Notes: generated by a model not told the origin, from the letters alone. A stretch of 64,000 bases of DNA from Limnohabitans sp. (GCA_018882835.1 VERE01000012.1:1-64000), one strand, 5' to 3'; numbered from the stretch's first letter, positions 25,219 to 35,188 are shown. Program-made: numbers and translations.

Positions 25219-26619
25219 ATGACTTCTCCCCCTGCCTCTCCAGCCTTCGCCTTTGAATCTCTGGCGCTCAGCCCCGCCACCATCGCCAATCTTCAGCAAC
25301 TGGGCTATTTGCAAATGACGCCCATTCAGGCCGCAAGCCTGCCGCGGGCGCTGCTGGGCAAGGACCTGATTGCGCAAGCCTCCACCGGCAGTGGCAAGAC
25401 AGCCGCCTTCGCCCTGCCTTTGCTCGCGACTTTGAACCCACGCTTTTTTGGCGTACAGGCCCTGGTGTTGTGCCCTGTGCGAGAGCTGGCCGATCAGGTC
25501 AGCACAGAAATTCGCCGGCTGGCACGTGCCGAGGAAAACATCAAGGTGGTCACACTTTGCGGCGGCGTACCCCTGCGTGGCCAGGCCATCAGCCTGTCAC
25601 ACGGCGCGCACATTGTGGTGGGCACACCCGGTCGCGTCATGGACCATTTGGAGCGTGGCCACCTGAGCCTGGACGGCCTGAAAACCTTGGTGCTCGACGA
25701 AGCCGATCGCATGCTGGACATGGGCTTCTTTGACGACATTGCCACTGTCGCGCGCCAGTGCCCCAGCGAGCGCCAGACTTTGCTGTTCTCCGCCACTTAC
25801 CCCGAAGGCATCGAGAAGCTGAGCCGACAGTTCATGCGGCAGCCCGAGATGATCAAGGTTCAAGCCCAACATGCCGACACCAAGATTGAACAGCGTTGGT
25901 ACGAGGTGAAGGCCACAGAGCGCTTGCACGCCGTGTCGCAATTGCTGAACCATTTCCGTCCGACGTCCACGCTGGCATTTTGCAACACCAAGCAGCAATG
26001 CCGCGATTTGGTGGCGGTGCTGCAAGCCCAGGGCTTCAGCGCGCTGGCCTTGTATGGCGAGCTGGAACAGCGCGAGCGCGATCAGGTCCTGGTGCAGTTT
26101 GCCAACCGCAGCTGCTCGGTGCTGGTCGCCACCGATGTGGCGGCACGCGGGTTGGACATTGCACAACTGGAGGCCGTCATCAATGTGGATGTCACGCCCG
26201 ATCCTGAAGTGCACATCCACCGCGTCGGGCGCACAGGCCGTGCCGATGCGGCGGGCTTGGCCCTGAGCCTGGCCAGCCTGGACGAGATGGGCAACGTTGG
26301 AAAAATTGAAGTGCTGCAAGGGCGCGAATCGCAATGGCACCCGCTGAGTGAACTGACCAGCAGCGCCCAAGGCCCATTGGTTGCGCCGATGTCGACCCTT
26401 CAGATCATCGGCGGTCGCAAAGAGAAAATTCGCGCAGGCGACGTGTTGGGCGCCATGACCGGCGAGTTGGGCTACGCCAAAGAGCAAATCGGCAAAATCA
26501 ATGTCAATGAGTTTTCAACCTATGTGGCCGTCGACCGTCAGATTGCCGACCAGGCCGTGGCGCGCCTGAACCAAGGTCGCATCAAAGGGAAAAGCGTGAA
26601 GGTGCGCCGCGTAGGCTAG
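25219..26619 (+). CDS. dbpA: ATP-dependent RNA helicase DbpA
   Basis: 466 residues from ATG 25219. DEAD-box motifs are in order: Q motif (MTPIQAASLP), I (ASTGSGKT), Ia, II (DEAD in VLDEADRMLD), III (SAT), V (ATDVAARGLD) and VI (HRVGRTGRAD). The C-terminal 75 residues (from LQIIGGRKEKIRAGDVLGA) form the DbpA RNA-binding domain that recognises hairpin 92 of 23S rRNA, so it acts in 50S subunit assembly. Five bp separate its stop from that of the convergent acyl-CoA dehydrogenase. Confidence 0.93.
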   Translation: MTSPPASPAFAFESLALSPATIANLQQLGYLQMTPIQAASLPRALLGKDLIAQASTGSGKTAAFALPLLATLNPRFFGVQALVLCPVRELADQVSTEIRRLARAEENIKVVTLCGGVPLRGQAISLSHGAHIVVGTPGRVMDHLERGHLSLDGLKTLVLDEADRMLDMGFFDDIATVARQCPSERQTLLFSATYPEGIEKLSRQFMRQPEMIKVQAQHADTKIEQRWYEVKATERLHAVSQLLNHFRPTSTLAFCNTKQQCRDLVAVLQAQGFSALALYGELEQRERDQVLVQFANRSCSVLVATDVAARGLDIAQLEAVINVDVTPDPEVHIHRVGRTGRADAAGLALSLASLDEMGNVGKIEVLQGRESQWHPLSELTSSAQGPLVAPMSTLQIIGGRKEKIRAGDVLGAMTGELGYAKEQIGKINVNEFSTYVAVDRQIADQAVARLNQGRIKGKSVKVRRVG

Positions 26620-26624
26620 CCGCA

Positions 26625-27893
26625 TCAAACCGCGTCGTCGCGCGGCTCGCCCTCGTTGTAAAGCAGACCTTTGCCCAAACGGTCGAGGCAAATTTCAGCA
26701 GTCCAGGGCAACATCAGGGCGCCACAACGGCTGTCGCGGAACAGGCGTTCCAGCGCAAAAGTTTTCAGCATGGCCTGTCCGCCGCACACTTTCACGGCCG
26801 CTGAGGCGATGTCGGCGGCGTAGTCCATCACGGTGTACTGTGTGGCCAAGGCACGCATGCGCTCGCTGCGCGAAGGGTCCAGCTTGTATTCGGACGTGGC
26901 CCGGTGAAACAGCGCCCATGCCTGTTGCAACTTCACATACATTTCGGCGATGGCGATTTGTTTGGTCGGGTACATGCGCCGCTTCACCCCCACCCCGTCC
27001 ATGTCGGCCCGCAAATAGGCTACCGCGAAGTCATACGCCGCCTGTGCAATGCCCATGTAAGTCGGCGTGAGCGTCATGAACATGTGCGGGAAGCGACTGG
27101 CTGCCTGGGCGTAAATGCCGCGCGGCATCAAGGCAGCCTCATCCGAAATATGAATGTCTTTCAAAAGCAAAGTGCGCGAGACTGTGCCTCGCATGCCCAG
27201 CGGGTCCCAGTCGCCCACAATGGTCAGGCCAGGTGAAGTCGCCGGCACCGCCACGAACAGGGTGTTGGCCATGCTGGGGTTGTCCACATCTTCGGTGCAC
27301 AGCACGCCGTAGTAATCAGCAGAGCCAGACAGGGAGGCAAAGATTTTTTTGCCATTCAAGACCCAACCGCCCTCGCGACGCGTGGCCAGAGTGCCAAAGG
27401 GATGGCGGCCGGCAGCAGCCCCGCTGCCCTCGGAAAAGGGCTGCGCATAAATTTTCCCCGCCAGCATGTTGGCGTAATGCACCCGGCGGTTGTGTTCATG
27501 GCTGGCCCGCTGCTCGGGTGTGAGGTCAAGCTTGTCCACCATGTCCGCCGACCACAAGGCGTTGGCATTGTGCATGTTGAAGGTATTGGCAGTGGAGCCA
27601 CAGTAGTAACCAATGCGTGAAGCCACCAGCATATAGGTGCGATAGTCGGCACCGATGCCTCCAAAGCGCTCAGGCACGCACAAGCCCAGAAAGCCCATGT
27701 CTTTCAGATCTTTGAAGTTTTCCGTCGGGAAGCTGGCTTCGCGGTCATGCTGAAACGCACGCTCAGCCCAGGTCACCCCGCGTGCATCGACCTTTGCGAT
27801 CAGTTCTTTCTGAAGGGCCGTTAAAGGAGCGGCATCAGCGAATGCGTTGGCATCGGCAGATTGCGCATAGGTGCGAAGGTAGTCACTGGACAT
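26625..27893 (-). CDS. Acyl-CoA dehydrogenase-family flavoprotein
   Basis: 422 residues from ATG 27893 (an upstream ATG at 27911 is possible). N-terminal, middle and C-terminal acyl-CoA dehydrogenase domains are recognisable: LKDMGFLGLCVPERFGG early, GWVLNGKKIFASLSGSADYY in the middle, and CGGQAMLKTFALERLFRDSR near the end. FAD oxidises an acyl-CoA and passes electrons to ETF. The usual catalytic Glu could not be placed by eye, so a group like the acyl-CoA dehydrogenase-type monooxygenases is not excluded. Confidence 0.8.
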   Translation of the reverse strand: MSSDYLRTYAQSADANAFADAAPLTALQKELIAKVDARGVTWAERAFQHDREASFPTENFKDLKDMGFLGLCVPERFGGIGADYRTYMLVASRIGYYCGSTANTFNMHNANALWSADMVDKLDLTPEQRASHEHNRRVHYANMLAGKIYAQPFSEGSGAAAGRHPFGTLATRREGGWVLNGKKIFASLSGSADYYGVLCTEDVDNPSMANTLFVAVPATSPGLTIVGDWDPLGMRGTVSRTLLLKDIHISDEAALMPRGIYAQAASRFPHMFMTLTPTYMGIAQAAYDFAVAYLRADMDGVGVKRRMYPTKQIAIAEMYVKLQQAWALFHRATSEYKLDPSRSERMRALATQYTVMDYAADIASAAVKVCGGQAMLKTFALERLFRDSRCGALMLPWTAEICLDRLGKGLLYNEGEPRDDAV

Positions 27894-28007
27894 CCAAACT
27901 CCCGGGATCAATGGATCGTTGAAGGTTTCGAATTATCGACCATGCCACCGCGCCTTCCGCAGCAGAAGCCTTTACAGTAGCCCTGTGCGCGCGTTTCTAA
28001 AAATTGC

Positions 28008-29243
28008 ATGACCGAACCCCTTTCTCCTCAAGTCGCCATCGTCGGTGGCGGCCCCGCCGGGCTGATGGCCGCTGAAACCCTGGCCCAGGCCGGGCATGAT
28101 GTGGCGGTTTACGATGCCATGCCTTCGATGGGACGCAAACTTTTGCGCGCTGGCATTGGGGGCCTGAACATCACGCACAGCGAAGCCTTCGAGCGCTTTT
28201 GCACGCGCTATGGCGAGCGTTCGCCTCAGCTGCGCGCCATGCTCGACGCCTTTCCGCCCGAGGCTCTGCGCGCCTGGGTGCATGCCTTGGGCATCGATAC
28301 CTTTGTGGGCAGCTCTGGCCGGGTGTTTCCGGCCGAAATGAAAGCGGCCCCCCTGCTTCGCGCTTGGCTGCACAGGCTGCGTCGCCAAGGCGTTCGTCTG
28401 CACACGCGTCACCGCTGGCTGGGCTGGCTAGAGGACGGCAGCTTGCGCTTGCAACACGCAGCGCAAGAGATTCACCTGAAGCCTCAAGCCACCGTGCTGG
28501 CGTTGGGCGGCGGCAGTTGGCCACAACTGGGCTCGGATGGCGCCTGGGTGCCCTGGCTGCAAGCACGAGGGATTGCGGTGACCGCGCTGGAAAGCGCCAA
28601 CTGCGGCTTCAATATCGACTGGACACCGCACATGCGCGACAAGTTTGCGGGGGCGCCATTGAAGTCCATCGCCATGAGCGTGACGGACGTTCACGGGCAC
28701 ACCGAAACACGGCGCGGCGAGCTGGTGATCAGCAGCTATGGCATGGAAGGCAGCCTGGTGTATGCGTTTTCGCACAGCCTGCGTGCGTTGCTGCATGCGC
28801 ACGGCCAGGCATGGTTCCACCTGGACCTGTTGCCCAGCCGGGATGCGGCAAGCGTGCTGGCCGAAGTCAGCCACCCGCGCGGGTCACGCTCGTGGTCAAG
28901 CCACTTGCAAAGTCGCTTGGGCCTGACAGGCGCCAAAACCGCTTTGTTGTACGAGGTGCTCGACAAGGCAGACTGGTCCGATCCGGCACGGGTTGCCGCG
29001 GGCCTGAAGGCCCTGCCCCTGTGTGCCGCATCTCCCCGTCCCCTGGCGGAAGCCATCAGCACGGCGGGCGGGGTGTCTTTCAATGCGCTGTCCGAGCGCT
29101 TGATGTTGCGCGAATTGCCCGGCGTCTTTTCAGCGGGCGAAATGCTGGATTGGGAGGCCCCAACCGGCGGCTATTTGCTCAATGCCTGTCTGGCCACGGG
29201 GCGCTGGGCTGGCCAAGGGGCTGCAGATTGGCTGGCCCGTTGA
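28008..29243 (+). CDS. HI0933/BaiN-like NAD(P)/FAD-dependent flavoprotein (TIGR03862 type)
   Basis: 411 residues. [18 protein letters not shown] (9-26) is the FAD-binding motif, followed by the family-specific KLLRAGIGGLNITHSE and GRVFPAEMKAAPLLRAWL. The C-terminus GVFSAGEMLDWEAPTGGYLL closes the FAD site. The family is widespread and its physiological reaction is unsettled. It stands alone, divergent from the acyl-CoA dehydrogenase. Confidence 0.85.
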   Translation: MTEPLSPQVAIVGGGPAGLMAAETLAQAGHDVAVYDAMPSMGRKLLRAGIGGLNITHSEAFERFCTRYGERSPQLRAMLDAFPPEALRAWVHALGIDTFVGSSGRVFPAEMKAAPLLRAWLHRLRRQGVRLHTRHRWLGWLEDGSLRLQHAAQEIHLKPQATVLALGGGSWPQLGSDGAWVPWLQARGIAVTALESANCGFNIDWTPHMRDKFAGAPLKSIAMSVTDVHGHTETRRGELVISSYGMEGSLVYAFSHSLRALLHAHGQAWFHLDLLPSRDAASVLAEVSHPRGSRSWSSHLQSRLGLTGAKTALLYEVLDKADWSDPARVAAGLKALPLCAASPRPLAEAISTAGGVSFNALSERLMLRELPGVFSAGEMLDWEAPTGGYLLNACLATGRWAGQGAADWLAR

Positions 29244-29260
29244 GTCTTGCATCACCCCTG

Positions 29261-29290
29261 TTGACAATCTAAATGCAAATCGTTATCATT
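29261..29290 (+). promoter_or_regulatory. Sigma70 promoter overlapped by a Fur box
   Basis: TTGACA (29261-29266), a 17-nt spacer and TATCAT (29284-29289) form a near-consensus promoter. AATGCAAATCGTTATCATT (29272-29290) overlaps it and resembles the Fur consensus GATAATGATAATCATTATC. The iron-binding-protein gene starts at 29321, so iron repression is expected. Confidence 0.75.
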
Positions 29291-29320
29291 TAGCTTATTC
29301 GATTGACAAAACGCTTTTCC

Positions 29321-30370
29321 ATGGTCTCCTTCCTGCCCCGCATCCTCGCTCTCTTGGTAGCCTGCATGATGGCTTTCGCCGCTCATGCGCAAGAAAAAAT
29401 TCTCAACATCTATTCCGCCCGCCACTACCCCACCGATGAGGCGCTGTACAGCGACTTCACCAAAGCCACGGGCATCCGCATACAGCGTGTTGACGCCGAC
29501 GACGCCGGCATCCTGGCACGCCTCAAGGCAGAAGGCACCGCCTCGCCGGCCGACGTGATCCTGCTGGTGGACGCATCGCGCCTGTGGCGTGCGGAAATGG
29601 ATGGCTTGTTCTTGCCCATCAAATCGGCCAAACTGGAAGACGCCATTCCGGCGCAATTGCGTGCCCAGGCCGCCGAGAACGGTGGCACGTCTTGGTTTGG
29701 CCTGTCCACGCGCGCACGCCTGGTGGTTTATGACAAAAGCAAATTCACCAAATCCGACGTGGACAGTTATGAAAAACTGGCAGACCCCAAACTCAAAGGC
29801 CAGCTCTGCATTCGATCTGGCTCGCATCCCTACAACCTGAGTTTGTTTGGTGCGATGACAGAACATCTCGGTCCGGTGAAAACCGAGGTCTGGCTGAAGG
29901 GCTTGGTCGACAACATGGCGCGCACGCCCAAGGGCGGCGACACCGACCAGATCAAGTCTGTGGCGGCCGGTGAATGCGGCGTGGCCCTGACCAACAGTTA
30001 CTACCTGGCCAGACTGATGCGCTCCAGCAACCCGGCCGACCGTGCCGTCACCGAGAAAATTGGCGTGTCCTTTCCCAATCAGGCCAGCTGGGGAACGCAT
30101 GTGAACATTGCGGGTGGCGCGGTGGCCAAGCACGCTAAAAATGTCGACCACGCCATCCGCTTTTTGGAATATCTGGCAAGCCCTGCGGCGCAAAATCATT
30201 TCGCCAATGGCAACAATGAATGGCCTGTCGCCAAAGGCGTGAGCTTTGACAACCCTGCCTTGAAAGCCATGAGCGGCGGTACGTTCAAGAGTGAATTGAT
30301 CCCCATCTCTGCGGTGGGCATGCACCAAATCAAGGTGCAACAAATGCTGGACCGCGTGGGCTTCAAGTAA
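29321..30370 (+). CDS. Fe(III) ABC transporter substrate-binding protein (FbpA/FutA-like)
   Basis: 349 residues from ATG 29321 (a TTG at 29303 is also in frame). A signal peptide ends at AAHAQ. The mature protein starts with KILNIYSARHYPTDEALY, typical of ferric-binding proteins, and the conserved Tyr pair lies in TNSYYLARL, matching the iron-ligand tyrosines. No permease or ATPase genes follow, so the rest of the importer is elsewhere. Fur control agrees with the function. Confidence 0.88.
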   Translation: MVSFLPRILALLVACMMAFAAHAQEKILNIYSARHYPTDEALYSDFTKATGIRIQRVDADDAGILARLKAEGTASPADVILLVDASRLWRAEMDGLFLPIKSAKLEDAIPAQLRAQAAENGGTSWFGLSTRARLVVYDKSKFTKSDVDSYEKLADPKLKGQLCIRSGSHPYNLSLFGAMTEHLGPVKTEVWLKGLVDNMARTPKGGDTDQIKSVAAGECGVALTNSYYLARLMRSSNPADRAVTEKIGVSFPNQASWGTHVNIAGGAVAKHAKNVDHAIRFLEYLASPAAQNHFANGNNEWPVAKGVSFDNPALKAMSGGTFKSELIPISAVGMHQIKVQQMLDRVGFK

Positions 30371-30389
30371 GGCCGCGGCGCCCTTTTTG

Positions 30390-30626
30390 TCAGCCAGTCA
30401 TTGTTGAATCCTCGCCAGTGGTCTGACTGTCTGGAAAAAGGTCTTGCAGCGCGATGTCCACATTCGCCAGAAAGGGCGCTGCATCGCCCATGGCATTGGC
30501 GTTCAGCAAGGCCAGCTTCACCAGAAACAGTTGGGCTTTGTCCGGCCCTGCCGTGTCGATGGCTTGTGCCAGCGCGTCGTAGACGGTTTCAAGACCGTCG
30601 ATGCTCAAGTTTGTCGGTGAAGGCAT
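30390..30626 (-). CDS. DUF2783 family small protein, second copy
   Basis: 78 residues with TVYDALAQAID and FLVKLALLNANAMGD, the same pattern as the protein at 331-573. It lies 15 bp after the FAD monooxygenase stop, in the same relative place as the first copy. Function is unknown; see that entry for the proposed accessory role. Confidence 0.7.
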   Translation of the reverse strand: MPSPTNLSIDGLETVYDALAQAIDTAGPDKAQLFLVKLALLNANAMGDAAPFLANVDIALQDLFPDSQTTGEDSTMTG

Positions 30627-30641
30627 GTGCGATCTCCTGTC

Positions 30642-32333
30642 TTATTGGGGCAATGCCGCGTCCAGAGCCGCTTGCAGCCGGGCGGCGTCCAAGGTGAGCC
30701 AACGCGCACAGACGTGCTGGTCTGGGCGCAGCAAATAGGCGGCGCCGCTCGCGGGCACACCGTAACGCTGGCGAAAGTGGCCGTCGGCATCGGCCAGGGT
30801 GTCATCGGCGCCTTGAACAGGTTGTGACGCCCCAACGGCCAGGATGCGCAAGGGCACGCCGCGCGCGCGCGCCTTGCCCACCACCTGCATCAATTGCGCG
30901 GGCACGGCTTGCGCCTGGGTGAAGTACAGCAAGTCAAAGCCTCCGCCCAAGTGATCGAGCAAAAAGTCATTGGCCGCCAAGCGAATGTTTTGAGGGGGCG
31001 CGCCATGCCCAGGACCCGCGGTGAACAGGGGGTTGTCATCGTCACAACTGTTCAGCACAGAGTGTGTGTACGCGTGCGGGCGCGAGGTTCGCCAGTGGTA
31101 CAGGGGGCGCACAAACTGCTGTGACAGCGAGAGCGACAACACGGCATCGCGCAACAGCGCGAAGCCACCCGCTGGCGGCGCCATGAAGCGGGTGCTCTTG
31201 CCTGCTTCATGAATGATTTCACGGGCAGCGCCCACTCGCTCTGCGCTGTGGTTGGCCAGCAGGCTCGGCCCAGCCAAGCCCTTCAGTACAAACGCCAAGT
31301 GCCAACCCAGGGACTGCGCATCCTGAAACGCGGTATTGGCGCCGCGCACACCAAAGATTGGCAGCAGGTGGGCGGCATCGCCGGTGAAGATGACACGTCC
31401 CTGCACGTAGTCCGGCAAAGTCAGTGTACGGGCGGAATACACCGAACACCAATCCATTTCCCAGGTCTTGCCGGCAAAACCAATCATGGCCAATTGCGCA
31501 TCGATGCGGGCTTTCAGCGACTCTGGACGCAAGGCTTCTTCAGGCGACTCACCCTTGGGTAATTGGTAATCGACGCGCCAAATGCCATGCGGCTCACGGT
31601 GCATGAGGATGGTGTTGCCCCGATTCCATTCAGGATCGAAGTACGCCAGGCGTTCGGTGGGCAGTGGCAAATCGATCTTGATGTCGGCGATGACAAAAAA
31701 ACCTTCATACGAGGCCCCTTCCATTTGCAGGTTCATCATGCTGCGAATTTCGGAGCGGCCCCCATCGGCGGCAATCAGCCAGTTGGCAGAGAGCGGGTAA
31801 GGCCCTTCTGGCGTGTCAATGACCGCTGCCACGTGGTCAGGCTGCTGGCTTACTTGCGTCACCTTGTTGCCCCAGCGTACCTCGATCAAAGGGCTGGCCT
31901 CACAGGCGTCCAACAAATACTCCTCAAGGTATTGCTGCTGGATGTTGAGCATTGGAAAAAAGCGGTCGTCCGGATCGTGCGGCGCCTCCATGCGGAACAC
32001 ATGCTGGCCCCGGTAATAGGAATTGCCGAAGCGCCAGGGTAAGCCGTTCTCGGTCATGCGATCGGCCACCCCCACCTGCTGCAGTATCTCCATGGAGCGG
32101 CGGGTGAACACAATGGCGCGGCTGCCTTGTGAGACTTGCAACTCGGAGGTCAAAATGACGCTGGCAACGCCATGCCGGGCCAACTCCAGCGCTGTCACCA
32201 GGCCCGCCGGACCCGAGCCCGCAATCACGACCGGATGGCGCGGCTGAGCCGGATGCGCAGACGCCAGCCAGGGCTTATGAACTTTGTAGCGGTAGTAAAT
32301 GGAAGGCCGAGCCTCGGTGGAGGGGCTGTGCAT
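30642..32333 (-). CDS. FAD-dependent aromatic monooxygenase, second module
   Basis: 563 residues of the same family as 593-2257 but clearly diverged. The FAD motif is GSGPAGLVTALELARHG, the DG motif AADGGRSEIR, and the GD motif FTGDAAHLLPIFG; the C-terminus again ends in AYLLRPDQH. Upstream within 13 bp is a MarR gene on the same strand, and DUF2783 follows. This gives a MarR-monooxygenase-DUF2783 operon, unlike the divergent layout of the first module. Substrate unknown. Confidence 0.85.
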   Translation of the reverse strand: MHSPSTEARPSIYYRYKVHKPWLASAHPAQPRHPVVIAGSGPAGLVTALELARHGVASVILTSELQVSQGSRAIVFTRRSMEILQQVGVADRMTENGLPWRFGNSYYRGQHVFRMEAPHDPDDRFFPMLNIQQQYLEEYLLDACEASPLIEVRWGNKVTQVSQQPDHVAAVIDTPEGPYPLSANWLIAADGGRSEIRSMMNLQMEGASYEGFFVIADIKIDLPLPTERLAYFDPEWNRGNTILMHREPHGIWRVDYQLPKGESPEEALRPESLKARIDAQLAMIGFAGKTWEMDWCSVYSARTLTLPDYVQGRVIFTGDAAHLLPIFGVRGANTAFQDAQSLGWHLAFVLKGLAGPSLLANHSAERVGAAREIIHEAGKSTRFMAPPAGGFALLRDAVLSLSLSQQFVRPLYHWRTSRPHAYTHSVLNSCDDDNPLFTAGPGHGAPPQNIRLAANDFLLDHLGGGFDLLYFTQAQAVPAQLMQVVGKARARGVPLRILAVGASQPVQGADDTLADADGHFRQRYGVPASGAAYLLRPDQHVCARWLTLDAARLQAALDAALPQ

Positions 32334-32345
32334 GCGGTATCTCCG

Positions 32346-32780
32346 TTATTTTTTGACGTTGTGCGCTACCAGGCGATCCAGCCACTGGCTGAGGGTGGCT
32401 TGCTCTTCAGGACTCAGGCACCCCAAAATTTGCTGGTTGCGTGCCTCGATCAATTGCATCGTAGGCTTCCACAGCCTGCGGCCCTGGGGCGTGAGGCTCA
32501 ATGCCACCCCGCGGGCGTCGTTCGGGTTGTCTTTTTTGACAACCAGGCCCTTGTCGACCAGCCCCTGTGCGGCGCGGCTGGCCTGGCCCTTGTTCAAGTT
32601 GCCCTTCTCGGCCAAGTCCATCACCGACATGGGTTCAAAAGAGCCGACCGTTGCCAGGCAACGCGCCTCACTCATGGACAGGCCCACGCCGTCCACGTAG
32701 GCCTTGTGGCTTTCATGGTCAGACACCTTGTGCAGCAGGTGCAGGCGGTAGGTGAAAGTTTGATCGAGCTTGCGTGTCAT
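32346..32780 (-). CDS. MarR family transcriptional regulator
   Basis: 144 residues from ATG 32780. Winged-helix features include EKGNLNKGQASRAAQGLVDK for the recognition region and the wing KKDNPNDARGVALSLTPQG. It heads the operon with the FAD monooxygenase and DUF2783 genes. A perfect inverted repeat 20 bp upstream (32800-32823) suggests autoregulation relieved by an aromatic ligand. Confidence 0.85.
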   Translation of the reverse strand: MTRKLDQTFTYRLHLLHKVSDHESHKAYVDGVGLSMSEARCLATVGSFEPMSVMDLAEKGNLNKGQASRAAQGLVDKGLVVKKDNPNDARGVALSLTPQGRRLWKPTMQLIEARNQQILGCLSPEEQATLSQWLDRLVAHNVKK

Positions 32781-32799
32781 GGCCCCCGATGATAGTTTT

Positions 32800-32823
32800 A
32801 ATTGGTTGCGCACGCAACCAATT
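32800..32823. promoter_or_regulatory. MarR operator: perfect 11-bp inverted repeat
   Basis: AATTGGTTGCG (32800-32810), CA, and CGCAACCAATT (32813-32823) make a 24-bp dyad with no mismatch, placed between marR and ahpC. Size and location fit a MarR dimer site. Confidence 0.7.
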
Positions 32824-32836
32824 CACACCCCAATGG

Positions 32837-32862
32837 CTATCGCGGCCATAGAAATTTCCGAT
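32837..32862 (+). promoter_or_regulatory. Candidate OxyR site upstream of ahpC
   Basis: CTAT (32837), 7 nt, ATAG (32848), 7 nt, then CGAT (32859) matches three of the four spaced tetrads of the OxyR consensus with one mismatch. The first tetrad is not seen. ahpC is a usual OxyR target, which supports the call. Confidence 0.35.
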
Positions 32863-32948
32863 CACACGGGGCTTGGCGATCCTCTATGATTCACCCCAAT
32901 GAGTTTTTCTCATTCGATAGTTTTTATCAACCAACCAAAGGAAACACC

Positions 32949-33512
32949 ATGTCCCTGATCAACACGCAAGTTCAGCCTTTCAAGGCCCAGGCATTCCACA
33001 ACGGCAAATTCGTCGAAGTCACCAATGAGTCGCTCAAGGGCAAGTGGTCCGTGCTGATTTTCATGCCGGCTGCTTTCACCTTCAACTGCCCGACCGAAAT
33101 CGAAGACGCCGCCAACAACTATGCCGAGTTCCAGAAAGTCGGTGCCGAGGTTTACATCGTGACCACCGACACCCACTTCTCGCACAAGGTGTGGCACGAA
33201 ACCTCCCCGGCCGTGGGCAAGGCCAAGTTCCCCCTGGTTGGCGACCCCACCCACCAACTGACCAACGCCTTTGGCGTGCACATCGCTGAAGAAGGCCTGG
33301 CCTTGCGCGGCACCTTCGTGATCAACCCCGATGGCGTGATCAAGACCATGGAAGTGCATTCCAACGAGATCGCCCGCGACGTCTCCGAGACCCTGCGCAA
33401 GCTGAAGGCTGCGCAGTACACCGCCGCCCACCCCGGCCAAGTGTGCCCCGCCAAGTGGAACGAAGGCGCCAAGACGCTGACCCCTTCACTCGACCTGGTC
33501 GGCAAGATTTAA
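32949..33512 (+). CDS. ahpC: Alkyl hydroperoxide reductase subunit C (peroxiredoxin)
   Basis: 187 residues, the usual AhpC length, from ATG 32949. The peroxidatic Cys is in [11 protein letters not shown] and the resolving Cys in GQVCPAKW, so it is a typical 2-Cys Prx1/AhpC. It reduces H2O2, organic peroxides and peroxynitrite and is re-reduced by AhpF, whose gene follows after 85 bp. Confidence 0.95.
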   Translation: MSLINTQVQPFKAQAFHNGKFVEVTNESLKGKWSVLIFMPAAFTFNCPTEIEDAANNYAEFQKVGAEVYIVTTDTHFSHKVWHETSPAVGKAKFPLVGDPTHQLTNAFGVHIAEEGLALRGTFVINPDGVIKTMEVHSNEIARDVSETLRKLKAAQYTAAHPGQVCPAKWNEGAKTLTPSLDLVGKI

Positions 33513-33544
33513 TTTTCCTGTCTTTGGCAGTGTGACTGCTCGAG

Positions 33545-33567
33545 GGGATGCGCCACAAGTGCGTCCC
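33545..33567 (+). terminator. Hairpin between ahpC and ahpF
   Basis: GGGATGCGC, a 5-nt loop and GTGCGTCCC pair over 9 bp with two G-U pairs. There is no long T-run, so it more likely limits read-through or stabilises ahpC mRNA than acts as a full terminator. Confidence 0.4.
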
Positions 33568-33597
33568 TTCTGTCAGAGACATTACAAGGAGTTCACC

Positions 33598-35184
33598 ATG
33601 TTGGACAGCAATCTTCAAACTCAGTTGCAGGCTTATCTGCAGAATTTACGCCATCCCATCCGTCTGATCGCCTCACTGGACGACAGCAGCCATGCCGCTG
33701 AAATGCGCGAACTGTTGACGGAGATCGCCTCCTTGTCGGACAAGGTCAGCGTGGACACCACCGGCAACGACGCACGCAAGCCGTCGTTTGTCATCGCCAA
33801 GCAAGGGGAAAGCCGAGGCGTGCGCTTTGCCGCCATCCCCATGGGACATGAGTTCACCTCCTTGGTGCTGGCCCTGTTGTGGACAGGCGGCCATCCCCCC
33901 AAGGTGGATGCGCAAGTGATTGAACAAATTCAAGCGCTCGACAGCAACATGAATTTCGAGGTCTACATGTCCTTGTCCTGCCACAACTGCCCGGACGTGG
34001 TGCAGGCAGCGACCCTCATGGCCATCTACAACCCGAAGATCAACACAGTGGTGGTCGACGGCGCGTTGTTTCAAGACGAGGTGAATGCACGGCAAGTCAT
34101 GGCCGTCCCCATGGTTTACCTGAACGATGCGGTGTTTGGTTCAGGCCGCATGAGCCTGGAAGAAATCGTTGCCAAGATTGACACCCAGTCTGAGAAACGC
34201 GAAGCCGCCAAGCTGAATGACAAAGAGCCCTTCGACATGTTGATCGTTGGTGGCGGCCCTGCAGGCGCAGCGGCAGCCGTGTACGCCGCTCGCAAAGGCA
34301 TTCGCGTGGGTGTGGCTGCCGAGCGTTTCGGCGGCCAGGTGAACGACACCATGGCCATCGAGAACTACATTTCTGTGCTGGAAACCGACGGTCCCAAATT
34401 CGCAGCCGCGCTGGAAGCGCAAGTGCGCCACTACGAAGTGGACATCATGAACCTGCAACGCGCCACCAAAATTTTGCCGGCCACCGAGATCGGCGGCTTG
34501 ATTGGCGTGGAAATGGCCAATGGGGCCACCCTTCACGCGCGCAGCGTGATCTTGTCCACCGGGGCGCGTTGGCGCAACGTGAACGTACCCGGCGAATCCG
34601 AGTACAAGAACAAAGGCGTAGCCTATTGCCCGCACTGCGATGGCCCCCTGTTCAAGGGCAAGCGCGTGGCCGTGATTGGAGGCGGCAACTCGGGGGTGGA
34701 AGCGGCCATCGACCTGGCCGGCGTGGTGGCGCATGTGACCTTGGTGGAATTTGCCGACGCGCTCAAGGCCGATGCAGTACTGGTCAGCAAGCTCAAGAGC
34801 CTGCCCAACGTCAGCATTCATTTGAATGCGCAAACCACCGAAATCACGGGCGACGGGCAAAAAGTCAATGGCTTGAGCTACAAAGACCGCACCACCGAGC
34901 AAACACACCATGTGGCCTTGGAAGGCGTGTTCGTCCAGATTGGCCTGGTGCCGAACACCGAGTTCTTGAAGGGCACGGTCGAGCTAAGTAAATTCGGCGA
35001 GATTGTGGTGGATGCCAAAGGCCACACCAACCTGCCTGGCGTGTTCGCCGCGGGCGATGTCACCACCGTGCCTTACAAGCAAATTGTGATCGCAGCCGGT
35101 GAAGGCTCCAAGGCAGCATTGAGTGCCTTTGACTACCTGATTCGCACGCCCATCAAAACGCCTGCGCAAGCCGTCGCGGCTTGA
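33598..35184 (+). CDS. ahpF: Alkyl hydroperoxide reductase subunit F
   Basis: 528 residues from ATG 33598 with AAGGAG upstream. The N-terminal tandem thioredoxin domain has the active CxxC at 128-131 (SCHNCPD). The C-terminal thioredoxin-reductase-like part has the FAD motif [18 protein letters not shown], the redox CPHC (about 345-348) and [15 protein letters not shown] for NAD(P)H. It transfers electrons from NADH to AhpC. Confidence 0.95.
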   Translation: MLDSNLQTQLQAYLQNLRHPIRLIASLDDSSHAAEMRELLTEIASLSDKVSVDTTGNDARKPSFVIAKQGESRGVRFAAIPMGHEFTSLVLALLWTGGHPPKVDAQVIEQIQALDSNMNFEVYMSLSCHNCPDVVQAATLMAIYNPKINTVVVDGALFQDEVNARQVMAVPMVYLNDAVFGSGRMSLEEIVAKIDTQSEKREAAKLNDKEPFDMLIVGGGPAGAAAAVYAARKGIRVGVAAERFGGQVNDTMAIENYISVLETDGPKFAAALEAQVRHYEVDIMNLQRATKILPATEIGGLIGVEMANGATLHARSVILSTGARWRNVNVPGESEYKNKGVAYCPHCDGPLFKGKRVAVIGGGNSGVEAAIDLAGVVAHVTLVEFADALKADAVLVSKLKSLPNVSIHLNAQTTEITGDGQKVNGLSYKDRTTEQTHHVALEGVFVQIGLVPNTEFLKGTVELSKFGEIVVDAKGHTNLPGVFAAGDVTTVPYKQIVIAAGEGSKAALSAFDYLIRTPIKTPAQAVAA

Positions 35185-35188
35185 TACC

